Assembly: GCF_030580995.1 (NCBI RefSeq)
Contig: NZ_JAUQSZ010000002.1
Location: 124,001 to 188,000, forward strand
Direction of reading: 5' to 3'
DNA: 64,000 nucleotides
From: Sphingomonas immobilis
GTDB lineage: Bacteria; Pseudomonadota; Alphaproteobacteria; Sphingomonadales; Sphingomonadaceae
In this document: piece after piece, positions 56,098 through 63,728 of the stretch
How the letters are laid out: each line of letters starts with the position of its first letter
Position numbering within the stretch: the first letter of the stretch is position 1
The notes under the pieces: model-generated
What the model was told of the DNA's origin: nothing
Seen by the model: the letters and a program-made list of their open reading frames with translations, nothing else
Databases searched by the model: none
Position numbers and translations under genes: made by a program

Positions 56098-56710
56098 GCG
56101 CGAAGATATCGATCTCGGGCCAGCCGGCGATGTCGAGTTCGGCGCGTGTCGGCAGGAAGTCGAAACACGCCTGCGCCAGCGCGGTGCGGCCCTCGCGCGC
56201 CAGCCGGCGGTCGAGCTCCTCGCGCATCGCATGGAGGTAACGCACGTCGGACGCGGCATAATCCTTCTGCGCCTCGGACAGCACCGGCCCGCCCCAGTCG
56301 GACGATTGCTGCGCCTTGGAAATGTCCTGGCCGAGCAGTTCGCGCACCAGCTCCTTCAGGCCGTGGCGGTCGGTATAGGTCCGCACCAGCCGCGAGGCGA
56401 TCTTGGTGCAATAGACCGGCGCGGCGGTCACGCGGAGGTAATGGCTGATCGCCGCGAGATCGAAGCGGGCGAAATGATAGAGCTTCACGCGGGCCGGATC
56501 GGTTAGCAGGGCACGCAGGTTCGGCGCGGCATAATCGCTGTCGGGGCCGAAGCGGACGAGATGCTCGTCGGGCCCGCCATCGGAAAGCTGGACGAGGCAC
56601 AGCCGGTCGCGCGGCGTGATCAGCCCCATCGTCTCGGTATCGACGGCGATATCGGCGCCGGGGGCGAACACGCCTTCCGGCAGGTCTTCTTCGTGAAGGT
56701 GAACGGTCAT
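56090..56710 (-). CDS. rnd: RNase D-like 3'-5' exoribonuclease
   Basis: This is a 206-residue DEDDy exonuclease with only the catalytic domain; the HRDC domains of full-length E. coli RNase D are absent. ExoI is IAVDTETMGL, ExoII is LYHFARFDLAAISHY and ExoIII is YAASDVRYLHAM (Tyr and Asp). Such short forms regularly sit before lptC in alphaproteobacteria. It overlaps lptC by eight bases. Role in tRNA 3' maturation is inferred. Confidence 0.88.
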   Translation of the reverse strand: MTVHLHEEDLPEGVFAPGADIAVDTETMGLITPRDRLCLVQLSDGGPDEHLVRFGPDSDYAAPNLRALLTDPARVKLYHFARFDLAAISHYLRVTAAPVYCTKIASRLVRTYTDRHGLKELVRELLGQDISKAQQSSDWGGPVLSEAQKDYAASDVRYLHAMREELDRRLAREGRTALAQACFDFLPTRAELDIAGWPEIDIFAHV

Positions 56711-56741
56711 CGCACGGCCCTAGCGGGGATGGTGCGAAGGC

Positions 56742-57536
56742 TCAATGCCCGCTGCCTCCGCGCTTTTCCTTCGCACGCCGCGACCACAGGTTGAGCGCCT
56801 CGATTCCTGCGGAGAACGCCATTGCCGTGTAGATATAGCCCTTGGGCACGTGTGCGCCGAAGCCTTCGGCGATCAGCACCATGCCGATCATCAGCAGGAA
56901 TCCGAGTGCCAGCATCACGACGCTGGGGTTCTTGTTGATGAAGTTGGAGAGCGGATCGGCGGCAAGCAGCATGACCGCGACCGCGACGACGACGGCCACG
57001 TACATCACCTCGACATGCTCGGTCATGCCCACTGCCGTCAGGATCGAATCGATCGAAAAGACGATATCGAGCGCGATGATCTGCACGATCGCCGCCGTGA
57101 ACGTCAGTTCCGCGGCTTTCTTGACCGGCGCTGCCCCGGCCTTTTCCGCTTCCGGCAGATCAACGCTGTGATGGATTTCCTTGGTGGCCTTGTAGACGAG
57201 GAACAGCCCGCCCGCGATGAGGATCAAGTCCTTCCACGAAAACTGCGTCTCGAAGCTCGGTACGCCGTGGTCGCCGAGCGGGCCGGTGATGCCTAGGTCG
57301 AGGATCGTCGACTGCAGGCTGATGATCCAGGCGATCGCCGTCAGCAGGCCGAGCCGCATCACCAGCGCGAGGACGATGCCGGTGCGCCGCGCGGTCTGGC
57401 GGATGTTTTCGGGCAGCTTGTTGGACAGGATCGCGATGAAGATCAGGTTGTCGATGCCGAGCACGACCTCCATCACGATGAGCGTGGCGAGCGCCGCCCA
57501 GACGGCGGGATCCGAGAGCAGAGCGGTAATGGCCAT
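56742..57536 (-). CDS. TerC family membrane protein
   Basis: This is a 264-residue polytopic protein of the TerC family. Acidic membrane motifs are [17 protein letters not shown] and [18 protein letters not shown], and conserved [27 protein letters not shown] follows. About seven hydrophobic segments are seen, with a cytoplasmic charged loop ([18 protein letters not shown]). The ATG at 57536 gives [16 protein letters not shown]; a far longer open frame upstream is a shadow of the cold-shock gene. Metal-ion export is the likely role by family. Confidence 0.9.
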   Translation of the reverse strand: MAITALLSDPAVWAALATLIVMEVVLGIDNLIFIAILSNKLPENIRQTARRTGIVLALVMRLGLLTAIAWIISLQSTILDLGITGPLGDHGVPSFETQFSWKDLILIAGGLFLVYKATKEIHHSVDLPEAEKAGAAPVKKAAELTFTAAIVQIIALDIVFSIDSILTAVGMTEHVEVMYVAVVVAVAVMLLAADPLSNFINKNPSVVMLALGFLLMIGMVLIAEGFGAHVPKGYIYTAMAFSAGIEALNLWSRRAKEKRGGSGH

Positions 57537-57743
57537 GGGCCGCGATGTGCCCGAGTCGCGACGGGTTGCGCAAGCGCCGACGTAAGTGTGCCGCAATTTG
57601 GACGAATTTGTTCGCAGGGCAGCATTATTTAGGGTAGGAAGATAGTGTGGCGCGATTGGTTTGGTGCCCGAAGACCTGCGTTTTTCGTCCAGCGCAGATA
57701 GTCTTGGATGGTGATTTGGACGAGCCGGGAAGACGAACAGGGC

Positions 57744-58541
57744 ATGAGTTTCGATAAAGGACGCCGCGGGGATCGCGGTGGGCGTGGCCGCGACAAGCGC
57801 GACGGTTTCGGCGGCGATGATTTCGGCGGCGGCAGCAGCTTTGGCGGCGGTGACCGTTTCGGCGGTGGCGGCGATCGTTTCGGCGGCGGCGGTGATCGCT
57901 TTGGCGGCGGCGGTGGTTTCCGCAGCGGCGGTGGCGGCGGCTTCGGTGGCGGCGGCGGTGGTTTTGGCGGCGGTGGCGGCGGCGGTGGCCGCGGCATGCC
58001 CCCCCAGGTCGTCGGCGAGGGCACGGGCGTCGTAAAATTCTTCAACGGACAGAAGGGCTTCGGCTTCGTCGTTCGCGATGACGGCGGCGAGGACGTGTTC
58101 GTACACATCTCCGCGGTTGAGCAGGCGGGCCTGACGGGCCTGGCCGAGGGGCAGCCGCTCGGCTTCACCCTCGTCGATCGCGGCGGCCGCATCTCCGCGA
58201 CCGACCTCAAGATCGACGGCGAACCGCTCCCCGTCACCGATCGCGGCCCGCCGCGTGACCGTGATGCTGGTCCGGGTGCGCCGCGCGGCGGTGCGCCTGC
58301 AGGCGGCCCGCAGCGTCAGCTGACCGGCGAGAAGGCGACCGGCACGGTCAAGTTCTTCAACGCGATGAAGGGCTTCGGCTTCATTCAGCGCGACGACGGC
58401 CAGCCCGATGCGTTCGTGCATATCTCGGCGGTAGAGCGTGGCGGCATGACCTCGCTCAACGAGGGCGACCGGCTCGAATTCGAGCTCGAGGTCGATCGCC
58501 GCGGCAAATATGCGGCGGTGAACCTCACCTCGATCGCCTGA
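57744..58541 (+). CDS. Double cold-shock-domain protein with FG/glycine-rich N-terminus
   Basis: This 265-residue protein joins a disordered N-terminal tract to two cold-shock domains. Residues 5-20 are Arg/Gly/Lys-rich (RGG-like). Residues about 21-84 are nearly all Gly with regularly spaced Phe: DRFGGGG units repeat three times, followed by GGFGGGG. Domain 1 (about 93-157) has [16 protein letters not shown] and [11 protein letters not shown]; domain 2 (about 198-263) has [16 protein letters not shown] and [10 protein letters not shown], so both RNA-binding RNP motifs are intact. It should bind single-stranded RNA and might phase-separate. The 207-base upstream gap is poorer in G+C and could be a thermo-responsive leader. 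A terminator follows. Confidence 0.9.
   Translation: MSFDKGRRGDRGGRGRDKRDGFGGDDFGGGSSFGGGDRFGGGGDRFGGGGDRFGGGGGFRSGGGGGFGGGGGGFGGGGGGGGRGMPPQVVGEGTGVVKFFNGQKGFGFVVRDDGGEDVFVHISAVEQAGLTGLAEGQPLGFTLVDRGGRISATDLKIDGEPLPVTDRGPPRDRDAGPGAPRGGAPAGGPQRQLTGEKATGTVKFFNAMKGFGFIQRDDGQPDAFVHISAVERGGMTSLNEGDRLEFELEVDRRGKYAAVNLTSIA
57825..57985 (+). repeat. In-frame GGC/GGT-rich repeat tract
   Basis: The DNA consists of imperfect GGCGGC/GGTGGC triplets with three near-copies of a unit coding DRFGGGG. Such tracts can expand or contract by slippage in steps of three bases, changing the FG linker without breaking the frame. Confidence 0.75.
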
Positions 58542-58597
58542 TTTCGCGATCGCGTAGATCAGGCTCGCCTGATTCGCTTCGACTCGGGAAAAGACGG

Positions 58598-58630
58598 ACC
58601 CGGCGGCCTTTATGGTCGCCGGGTTTTTCT
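58598..58630 (+). terminator. Rho-independent terminator after the cold-shock gene
   Basis: CCCGGCGGCC (58599-58608) pairs with GGTCGCCGGG (58614-58623) around TTTAT, with one G-T pair, followed by TTTTTCTTTG. It lies 57 bases after the stop codon. Confidence 0.88.
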
Positions 58631-58693
58631 TTGTTGGCGCAAGGAGCGCCAATTCCCATAACCCGACTCGGAATTTTGACAGGAGCCGAATCG

Positions 58694-59212
58694 ATGACCC
58701 GCCTGCTCGCTCTCTCGCTCGCGGCCTTCGCCGCACTGGCGACGACCGCTCCCGCGCAGGCCGCGCAGGCGCCGAAGCTCGCCATCACCAGCTTCGATCA
58801 ACTCGCCCAGCCCCTCCCGCTTCCGTATGACGAGAAGGCCGACGCCAAGGCCGCCGTTGCCGCCGCCAAGGCGCGCGCCAGGGCGAATCGCAAGCTGCTG
58901 CTGATCGATCTCGGCGGCAACTGGTGCCTCGATTGCCGCATCCTCGCCGGCACGATCGAACAGCCCGCGCTCAAAACCTGGCTGGCGAAGAAGTACGAAA
59001 TCGTGACGGTCGATGTCGGCCGCTTCGACAAGAACCTCGACGTGCCTGCGCACTACGGCATCACCGAGCGGCTGAAGGGCGTGCCGAGCGTGCTCGTCGT
59101 CAACCCCAAGACCGACAAATTGATCAACCCCGGCAAGACCGCCGCGCTGTCCGACGCGCGCCACATGAACCCGCAGGGCCTCGCCGACTGGTTGGCCCAA
59201 TGGACCAGGTAG
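58694..59212 (+). CDS. Exported thioredoxin-fold protein (WCLDC)
   Basis: This 172-residue periplasmic protein has a signal peptide ([21 protein letters not shown]) and a thioredoxin domain with [19 protein letters not shown]; the active-site pair is Cys-Leu-Asp-Cys. The cis-Pro region is [14 protein letters not shown]. This is similar to the thioredoxin_7/DsbD-gamma-like family. AGGAG lies about eight bases before the ATG at 58694. It has its own transcription unit after the terminator. Disulphide reduction or isomerisation is likely; partner unknown. Confidence 0.88.
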   Translation: MTRLLALSLAAFAALATTAPAQAAQAPKLAITSFDQLAQPLPLPYDEKADAKAAVAAAKARARANRKLLLIDLGGNWCLDCRILAGTIEQPALKTWLAKKYEIVTVDVGRFDKNLDVPAHYGITERLKGVPSVLVVNPKTDKLINPGKTAALSDARHMNPQGLADWLAQWTR

Positions 59213-59218
59213 CGCGGA

Positions 59219-60805
59219 CTAGGTAACCAGCTTCCCCAGCCCCGCCAGCGTATCGGCTTCGCTGGCGGGCTTGTCGGTGCGGATGCGCGCGATGCGGGGG
59301 AAACGCATCGCGACCCCCGATTTGTGCCGCTTCGACGCGTGAATCGAATCGAACGCGATCTCCAGCACCAAAGTCTTGTCGACCTCGCGCACCGGCCCGA
59401 ATCGCCCGGTCGTGTGCGCACGTACGAAGCGGTCGAGCTGCTTCAATTCCTCGTCGGTGATCCCGGAATAGGCCTTGCCGACCGGTAGTAATTCCCCCGA
59501 ATCGGTCCAGCAGCCGAATGTATAATCGGAGTAGAATGAGGATCGCCGCCCGTTGCCGCGTTGCGCATACATCAGTACGCAATCGGCGGTCAGCGGATCG
59601 CGCTTCCATTTGTACCAGAGGCCAACGCGCCGCCCGGTGACGTAAGCGCTGTCGCGGCGCTTGAGCATCACGCCTTCGATCGCGGCGTCGCGCGCACCCG
59701 CGCGAATCCCTTCCAGCGCGGTGAAATCCTCGGCCTCGATGATGGTGCTGACGTCGAACCGCTCGGGATCGAGCCGCGCCGCGAACGCTTCCAGCCGCGC
59801 GCGCCGCTGCGTCCAGCCGAGGTCGCGCAGATCCTCGGCGCCCTCGAACAGGATATCGTAGAGCCGCACGAAGGCGGGAGCCTCCGCCAGCATCTTGGCC
59901 GAAACCACCTTCCGCCCGAGTCGCTGCTGGAGCGCATTGAAGCTCGCCGCGCCGCCTTCCGAGCCGCCTTGTGCTTCGCCCTTGACCATCAGCTCACCGT
60001 CAAGGACGCCGGGCGTCGTGAAGTCGCGTGCCACTTCCGGGAAACTCCTGGTGATGTCGTCGCCCGCCCGGCTGTACAGCCGCGTCTCGCCGCCGACATG
60101 GACGAGCTGGACGCGGATGCCGTCCCATTTCCACTCCGCCGCATAGTCGGTGAGATCGACGCGCCCGTCGCCGAGCGGATGCGCGAGCATGAACGGGCGG
60201 AACACCGGCACGTCGCGCGCCACCGGCTGCGCCCCGCTGCCCGTCGCCCAGGCGAAAAGCAAATCGTAGGGCGGGTCGATGCCGTGCCACACCTCCTCGA
60301 TCGCCTCGACGTCGAGATCGAACGCCTGCGCCAGCGCGGTCTTGGCCAGCCGCGCCGACACGCCGATCCGCAAGGCCCCCGTCGCCATCTTCAGCAGCGC
60401 GAATCGCTCGTTCGCGCCGAGCCGGTCCATCATCGCCGCCAGCCCGCCCGGCGCATCGGCACGCGACAGCCCTCCGAGTCGCGTGATCGCCTCGGAAATG
60501 CTCAGCGGCGCGGGGTCGCGCGCGCCGCCCACCGGCTCCGGCCATAGCAGGGCGACAGTTTCGGCGGTGTCGCCGACATAGTCGCGGCTCATGCGGAACA
60601 GCACCGGATCGACGCGCTCCTCGATCAGCGTGCGGATCAGCGCGGGCTTGATCGCCGGCAGGTCGAGATCGCCGGTCAGCGCCGCCATCGCCCAGCCGCG
60701 ATCGGGATCGGGCGTGGCGATCAGATAATCGGCGATCAGCTTGAGCTTGGCGTTGCGCGAGCGCGTGTAGATCAACGAATCGAGGAGCTGCGCGAAGGCC
60801 TGCAT
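59219..60805 (-). CDS. ATP-dependent DNA ligase, ligase-associated (cisplatin-response) type
   Basis: This is a 528-residue LigC/LAD-type ligase. The adenylation Lys lies in AAEWKWDGIRVQLVHV (KWDG), followed by RLYSRAGDDITRSFPE, VLDGELMVKGEA, EGVMLKRRDSAYVTGRRVGLWYKWKRD, and an OB-fold ending with LVLEIAFDSIHASKRHKSGVAMRFPRI. The N-terminal helical domain starts MQAFAQLLDSLIYTRSRNAKL. The ATG at 60805 is chosen because upstream in-frame codons lack conservation. Its usual partners (helicase, exonuclease) are 8-12 kb away in this window. Confidence 0.92.
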   Translation of the reverse strand: MQAFAQLLDSLIYTRSRNAKLKLIADYLIATPDPDRGWAMAALTGDLDLPAIKPALIRTLIEERVDPVLFRMSRDYVGDTAETVALLWPEPVGGARDPAPLSISEAITRLGGLSRADAPGGLAAMMDRLGANERFALLKMATGALRIGVSARLAKTALAQAFDLDVEAIEEVWHGIDPPYDLLFAWATGSGAQPVARDVPVFRPFMLAHPLGDGRVDLTDYAAEWKWDGIRVQLVHVGGETRLYSRAGDDITRSFPEVARDFTTPGVLDGELMVKGEAQGGSEGGAASFNALQQRLGRKVVSAKMLAEAPAFVRLYDILFEGAEDLRDLGWTQRRARLEAFAARLDPERFDVSTIIEAEDFTALEGIRAGARDAAIEGVMLKRRDSAYVTGRRVGLWYKWKRDPLTADCVLMYAQRGNGRRSSFYSDYTFGCWTDSGELLPVGKAYSGITDEELKQLDRFVRAHTTGRFGPVREVDKTLVLEIAFDSIHASKRHKSGVAMRFPRIARIRTDKPASEADTLAGLGKLVT

Positions 60806-60870
60806 GGCGTCTCGAACATGCGGTCCCGCGGCGGGTTCCGCCAGCCGCGCCGATTCTCTACGGGGAGGGG

Positions 60871-61695
60871 ATGCTCCGCCGTCTGCTTTTCGTCGCGCTC
60901 GTCGCCGGTACGATCGTGCTCGCATATGCTTTCGCGGAGGCGCGGCGCGATCCGGCCGTGCGCCGCGCCAGAATCGCGATGGCGGACTGGCCCGCTGGCG
61001 CGAAGCCGGTGCGCGCGGTGCTGATCAGCGACATCCATATCGGGTCGCCCGCAATGGACGAACGCCGGCTCGACCGGATCGTCACGCAGATCGACGCGCT
61101 ACGGCCCGACATCGTCCTGATCGCGGGCGATTTCATCAACGGGCACGAACCGGGCAGCGCGGCACGCTTCGCGCCGGGGCTGCTCGCGCCCTTGTCGCGG
61201 CTGCATCCGCCGCTCGGCGTCATCGCCGTTGCCGGCAATCACGACTACTGGACGGGCCGCGACGCATTGCGCTCACAGCTAGCGGCCGCGCGTGTAATGA
61301 TGCTCGACAATCGCGCGATCCTGCGCGGCCCGCTCGTCATCGGCGGCGTATCGGACGACTATACCGACCACGCCAAGCTCGGCGTCACCGAGCGAGAGAT
61401 GCGGAGCCTGCGCGGTGCCCCAGTCACCCTCACGCATTCGCCCGATCTCGCGCCGTCGCTGACCGGGGAAGCACCACTGGTCCTCGCGGGTCACACGCAT
61501 TGCGGGCAGATCGTGCTGCCGTTCTACGGCCCGCTCGCCGAAGTATCGCGCTTCCGCTCGCGCTATCGTTGCGGACTGGTGCGGGAGGGCACCCGAACCG
61601 TTATCGTCACCGCGGGCCTGGGAACGAGCAACGTGCCGCTCCGGCTCGGGGCGCCGCCCGATCTCTGGCTGCTGACCCTCGGCCCGAAGCGCTAG
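60871..61695 (+). CDS. Membrane-anchored metallophosphoesterase
   Basis: This is a 274-residue calcineurin-like phosphoesterase with an N-terminal membrane anchor (LLFVALVAGTIVLAYAFA). Metal-binding motifs are LISDIHIGSP, IAGDFINGHEPG, VAGNHDYWTGRD, THSPDLAPSL and LAGHTHCGQIVLP. This is the YkuE-like group, some of which hydrolyse UDP-2,3-diacylglucosamine or other lipid-linked phosphates. It diverges from the ligase gene; the membrane anchor argues against its being the PdeM nuclease of the LAD system. Confidence 0.88.
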   Translation: MLRRLLFVALVAGTIVLAYAFAEARRDPAVRRARIAMADWPAGAKPVRAVLISDIHIGSPAMDERRLDRIVTQIDALRPDIVLIAGDFINGHEPGSAARFAPGLLAPLSRLHPPLGVIAVAGNHDYWTGRDALRSQLAAARVMMLDNRAILRGPLVIGGVSDDYTDHAKLGVTEREMRSLRGAPVTLTHSPDLAPSLTGEAPLVLAGHTHCGQIVLPFYGPLAEVSRFRSRYRCGLVREGTRTVIVTAGLGTSNVPLRLGAPPDLWLLTLGPKR

Positions 61696-61698
61696 CGG

Positions 61699-62190
61699 TC
61701 AGCCGTTGCGGCTGGCCTCGAACAGGAACCAGGCGCGTTCCTCGGCCTGATCGGTCCAGTCGTCGATGATCGCGGACGTGGCATTGTCCTTGGCATCGTC
61801 GGCAAGATCCTTCGCCGCGCGCAGTGATTCGACCAGCTTCAGATTGTCCTCGCGCAGCTCGACCAGCATGTCGCCCGGCGCGACGAAGCCCTCGTCATTG
61901 TCCTCGATCGTCTGATGACGCGAGATGTCGCTGATCGAGCGCAGCGTGGTGTTGCCGGTCTTGCGCACGCGCTCGGCGATGGCATCGGTGGTCGCGAAGA
62001 TCTGCGCCGCCTGATCGTCGAACAGCAGGTGATAGTCGCGGAAATGCGGGCCCGAGACGTGCCAGTGGAAATTCTTGGTCTTCAGATACAGCGCGAACGA
62101 ATCGGCGAGGATGCCGTTCAGCGCCTCCGCCACGGTCTTGGCGGCATTGCTCTTGATGTCGGTCGGGGTTTTCAGCGCTTCGTCGGTCAC
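61699..62190 (-). CDS. dps: Dps ferritin-like DNA-protection protein
   Basis: This is a 163-residue mini-ferritin that stores iron with peroxide and binds DNA in stationary phase. The ferroxidase residues are in KTKNFHWHVSGPHFRDYHLLFDDQ. The following helices IAERVRKTGNTTLRSISDISR and DDWTDQAEERAWFLFEA are typical. I choose the GTG at 62190 because AGGAG lies nine bases upstream and residues downstream are conserved. The frame is open further but without a good start. No OxyR or Fur box was clear. Confidence 0.92.
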   Translation of the reverse strand: MTDEALKTPTDIKSNAAKTVAEALNGILADSFALYLKTKNFHWHVSGPHFRDYHLLFDDQAAQIFATTDAIAERVRKTGNTTLRSISDISRHQTIEDNDEGFVAPGDMLVELREDNLKLVESLRAAKDLADDAKDNATSAIIDDWTDQAEERAWFLFEASRNG

Positions 62191-62291
62191 GTGCTGCAGC
62201 TCCTGCGATATGAGGTCGTTGCGATAACGGATCGATAGCGGAATCGCTCCACGCTGTATGCGCGGAATTATCGGCGGCTGTGATCGCTCCG

Positions 62292-62858
62292 TTAGATCAG
62301 CCCGAACGCCGACAGCGCGGCGATCGCTCCCGCGATCAGGAACAGGACGCCGGTCGCTATGCGGATCGCGCGGATCGGCACTTTCCGGCGCGCTTTCTCC
62401 CCGGCGACGATCGCCGCGGCGGTGACGACACTGGCGCCGAGCGTCGCGCCGATCGCGGCCAGCACCGGCGCGTCGCTGCGGATCGAAAAGACGAAGGTCA
62501 GGAACTGCACGCTGTCGCCCGCCGCCAGGATGCCGATCCCGAACAGGCTGGTCGCGAACGCGCCGATCCGCCATTTCGCAAGGGGATCGGGCGGCTTCAG
62601 CCGCTCGACGCAGCCGATCCCGGCGAACGCCAGCGCCAGCGCCAGCAGCAGCGCACGCGCGTTGGGGGTGAGGATGTGCGCGACCCACAGGCCGCCGAAG
62701 CCCGCCACCGCATTGCCGATGGCGATGGCGATCACCGCGCCGATGATGACCTGCCCCGGCCGCGCGAATCGATCGGCGAGGATCGCGGCGAGCCAGGTCG
62801 AGCGGCTGCCGGGCTGGATCAGGAGCGCCGCGACGAACGCGGCCATCAATGCGTCCAT
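62292..62858 (-). CDS. TMEM165/GDT1-like membrane protein with degenerate motifs
   Basis: This 188-residue protein has six hydrophobic segments in two repeated halves, as in the UPF0016/GDT1 cation-exchanger family. The family's signature is E-x-G-D-K-(T/S) in each half. Here the first half reads IQPGSRSTWLAAILADRF and the second AAGDSVQFLTFVFSIRS, so Glu and Lys of both motifs and the first Asp are missing. It may have lost or changed cation exchange. It starts 12 bases after the upstream gene's stop, without a good ribosome-binding site. Confidence 0.7.
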   Translation of the reverse strand: MDALMAAFVAALLIQPGSRSTWLAAILADRFARPGQVIIGAVIAIAIGNAVAGFGGLWVAHILTPNARALLLALALAFAGIGCVERLKPPDPLAKWRIGAFATSLFGIGILAAGDSVQFLTFVFSIRSDAPVLAAIGATLGASVVTAAAIVAGEKARRKVPIRAIRIATGVLFLIAGAIAALSAFGLI

Positions 62859-62870
62859 GCGTGTCTGGCG

Positions 62871-63182
62871 TCAGCTCGCGAAGCGGACGCCGCAGGCCGA
62901 GGCGAACAGCTCGCCCAGCGCCTTGTCCTGCCGGTCGCTGCGCACCGCATCGTTAAGCACGGTCAGCCAGCCCTGCACCAGCGGGCCCCGCTCGCCGCGC
63001 GCGACCGCACTTTCCAGCGCATGTGCGACGGCGACGACGGCGAGCAGCCCGTTGGCGGCGGCGATGTGGCGGATCGAATCGAGCTCGACGGCAAGGTCGG
63101 AGGGGCGGCGGCGCATCGCCAGCGCGGCGATGCGCGCGCCGAGATCGCTGCGAACGTCGTGATCGGCCGTGTTGCCCTGCAT
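62871..63182 (-). CDS. Conserved small protein of unknown function
   Basis: This is a 103-residue mainly helical protein starting MQGNTADHDVRSDLGARIAAL. It contains LDSIRHIAAANGLLAVVAVAHALESAVARG and WLTVLNDAVRSDRQDKALG. The His-containing first helix vaguely recalls an Hpt fold, and the nearby DivK-like receiver makes that idea tempting, but the evidence is weak. GGGAG lies eight bases before the ATG at 63182. It is followed in the same direction by the GDT1-like gene. Confidence 0.6.
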   Translation of the reverse strand: MQGNTADHDVRSDLGARIAALAMRRRPSDLAVELDSIRHIAAANGLLAVVAVAHALESAVARGERGPLVQGWLTVLNDAVRSDRQDKALGELFASACGVRFAS

Positions 63183-63268
63183 GTCCCCGGACTCCCGCTC
63201 TCTGGGAAGGGAGGCTGCGCCTGATATGGTGAAGATGGCGTTAACGGGCCGGTTTAGGGTGCGCGAGC

Positions 63269-63274
63269 TTGACA
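63269..63274 (+). promoter_or_regulatory. Consensus -35 element upstream of rpmG
   Basis: TTGACA lies 86 bases before the rpmG start. No convincing -10 appears at 16-18 bases (CATCGG at 17), so the promoter is only partly matched. A terminator hairpin lies between it and the gene. Confidence 0.4.
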
Positions 63275-63310
63275 TTCGGGCGACTCTCCGCCATCGGCCC
63301 CGGTCTGAAC

Positions 63311-63340
63311 GGCGGTCCGTGGGGCCGCCTTTGCTTTTTT
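63311..63340 (+). terminator. Terminator (attenuator-like) in the rpmG leader
   Basis: GGCGGTCC (63311-63318) and GGGCCGCC (63322-63329) pair around GTG with one wobble, followed by TTTGCTTTTTT (63330-63340). It ends 19 bases before the rpmG ATG. It could stop leader transcription, or be the end of a roughly 45-base small RNA. Confidence 0.75.
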
Positions 63341-63359
63341 ATCTGCAAGGACTGGGCTC

Positions 63360-63527
63360 ATGGCGAAGCCGACTACCGTCAAGATCAAGCTGATCAGCTC
63401 GGCTGACACCGGTTTCTTCTACGTCACGAAGAAGAACCCGCGCACCAAGACCGAGAAGCTGAGCTTCAAGAAGTACGATCCCGTCGTGCGCAAGCATGTC
63501 GAGTTCAAGGAAGCCAAGATCAAGTGA
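63360..63527 (+). CDS. rpmG: 50S ribosomal protein L33
   Basis: This 55-residue large-subunit protein starts [20 protein letters not shown], continues [20 protein letters not shown] and ends EFKEAKIK. It is the Cys-less L33 form, lacking the zinc-binding pairs found in C+ paralogues. AAGGA precedes the ATG by about 9 bases. A strong leader terminator sits just upstream and repeats plus a terminator just downstream. Confidence 0.96.
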   Translation: MAKPTTVKIKLISSADTGFFYVTKKNPRTKTEKLSFKKYDPVVRKHVEFKEAKIK

Positions 63528-63557
63528 TCGAACGGGCGGCCTGAGCCGCCGTTCGAT

Positions 63558-63728
63558 CATCCCCGCGCAGGCGGGGATCCAGAGCCGCGGGGGACGCCCT
63601 CCGCGGCTTTTGTCATGTCTGATCCCCAGCGCAGGCTGGGGCCCAGCTACGGAACACTCGAAAGCGAGCCGCGACATTTCCTCCCCGGCTGCATCGCAAC
63701 TGGACCCCGGCCTTCGCCGGGGATCAGC
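63558..63728. repeat. Cluster of REP-like palindromes after rpmG
   Basis: Three palindromes of the ATCCCC...GGGGAT kind occur: ATCCCCGC-GCAG-GCGGGGAT (63558-63577), CCCCAGC-GCAG-GCTGGGG (63625-63642) and ACCCCGGC...GCCGGGGAT (63704-63723). They resemble the units at 27.06 and 53.90 kb. They lie between convergent rpmG and the DivK-like gene. Confidence 0.75.
63584..63611 (+). terminator. Rho-independent terminator after rpmG
   Basis: GCCGCGG (63584-63590) and CCGCGGC (63601-63607) form a perfect 7-base stem followed by TTTT. A second, less perfect hairpin, CGAACGGGCGG/CCGCCGTTCG, lies directly after the stop codon. Confidence 0.75.

Noticed and set aside
57825-57985. Regular repeats suggesting a CRISPR array
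   Set aside because: The repeats are short, contiguous, in frame and code for a glycine/phenylalanine tract; there are no spacers and no cas genes.
56742-58736. A 664-residue fusion of a low-complexity protein to the TerC protein
   Set aside because: The first 400 residues are the antisense of the glycine-rich cold-shock gene; TerC homology begins at the ATG at 57536.
60871-61695. Metallophosphoesterase beside the repair ligase as the PdeM nuclease of the LAD system
   Set aside because: It has an N-terminal membrane anchor and YkuE-like motifs, whereas PdeM is a soluble shorter nuclease; adjacency alone is not enough.
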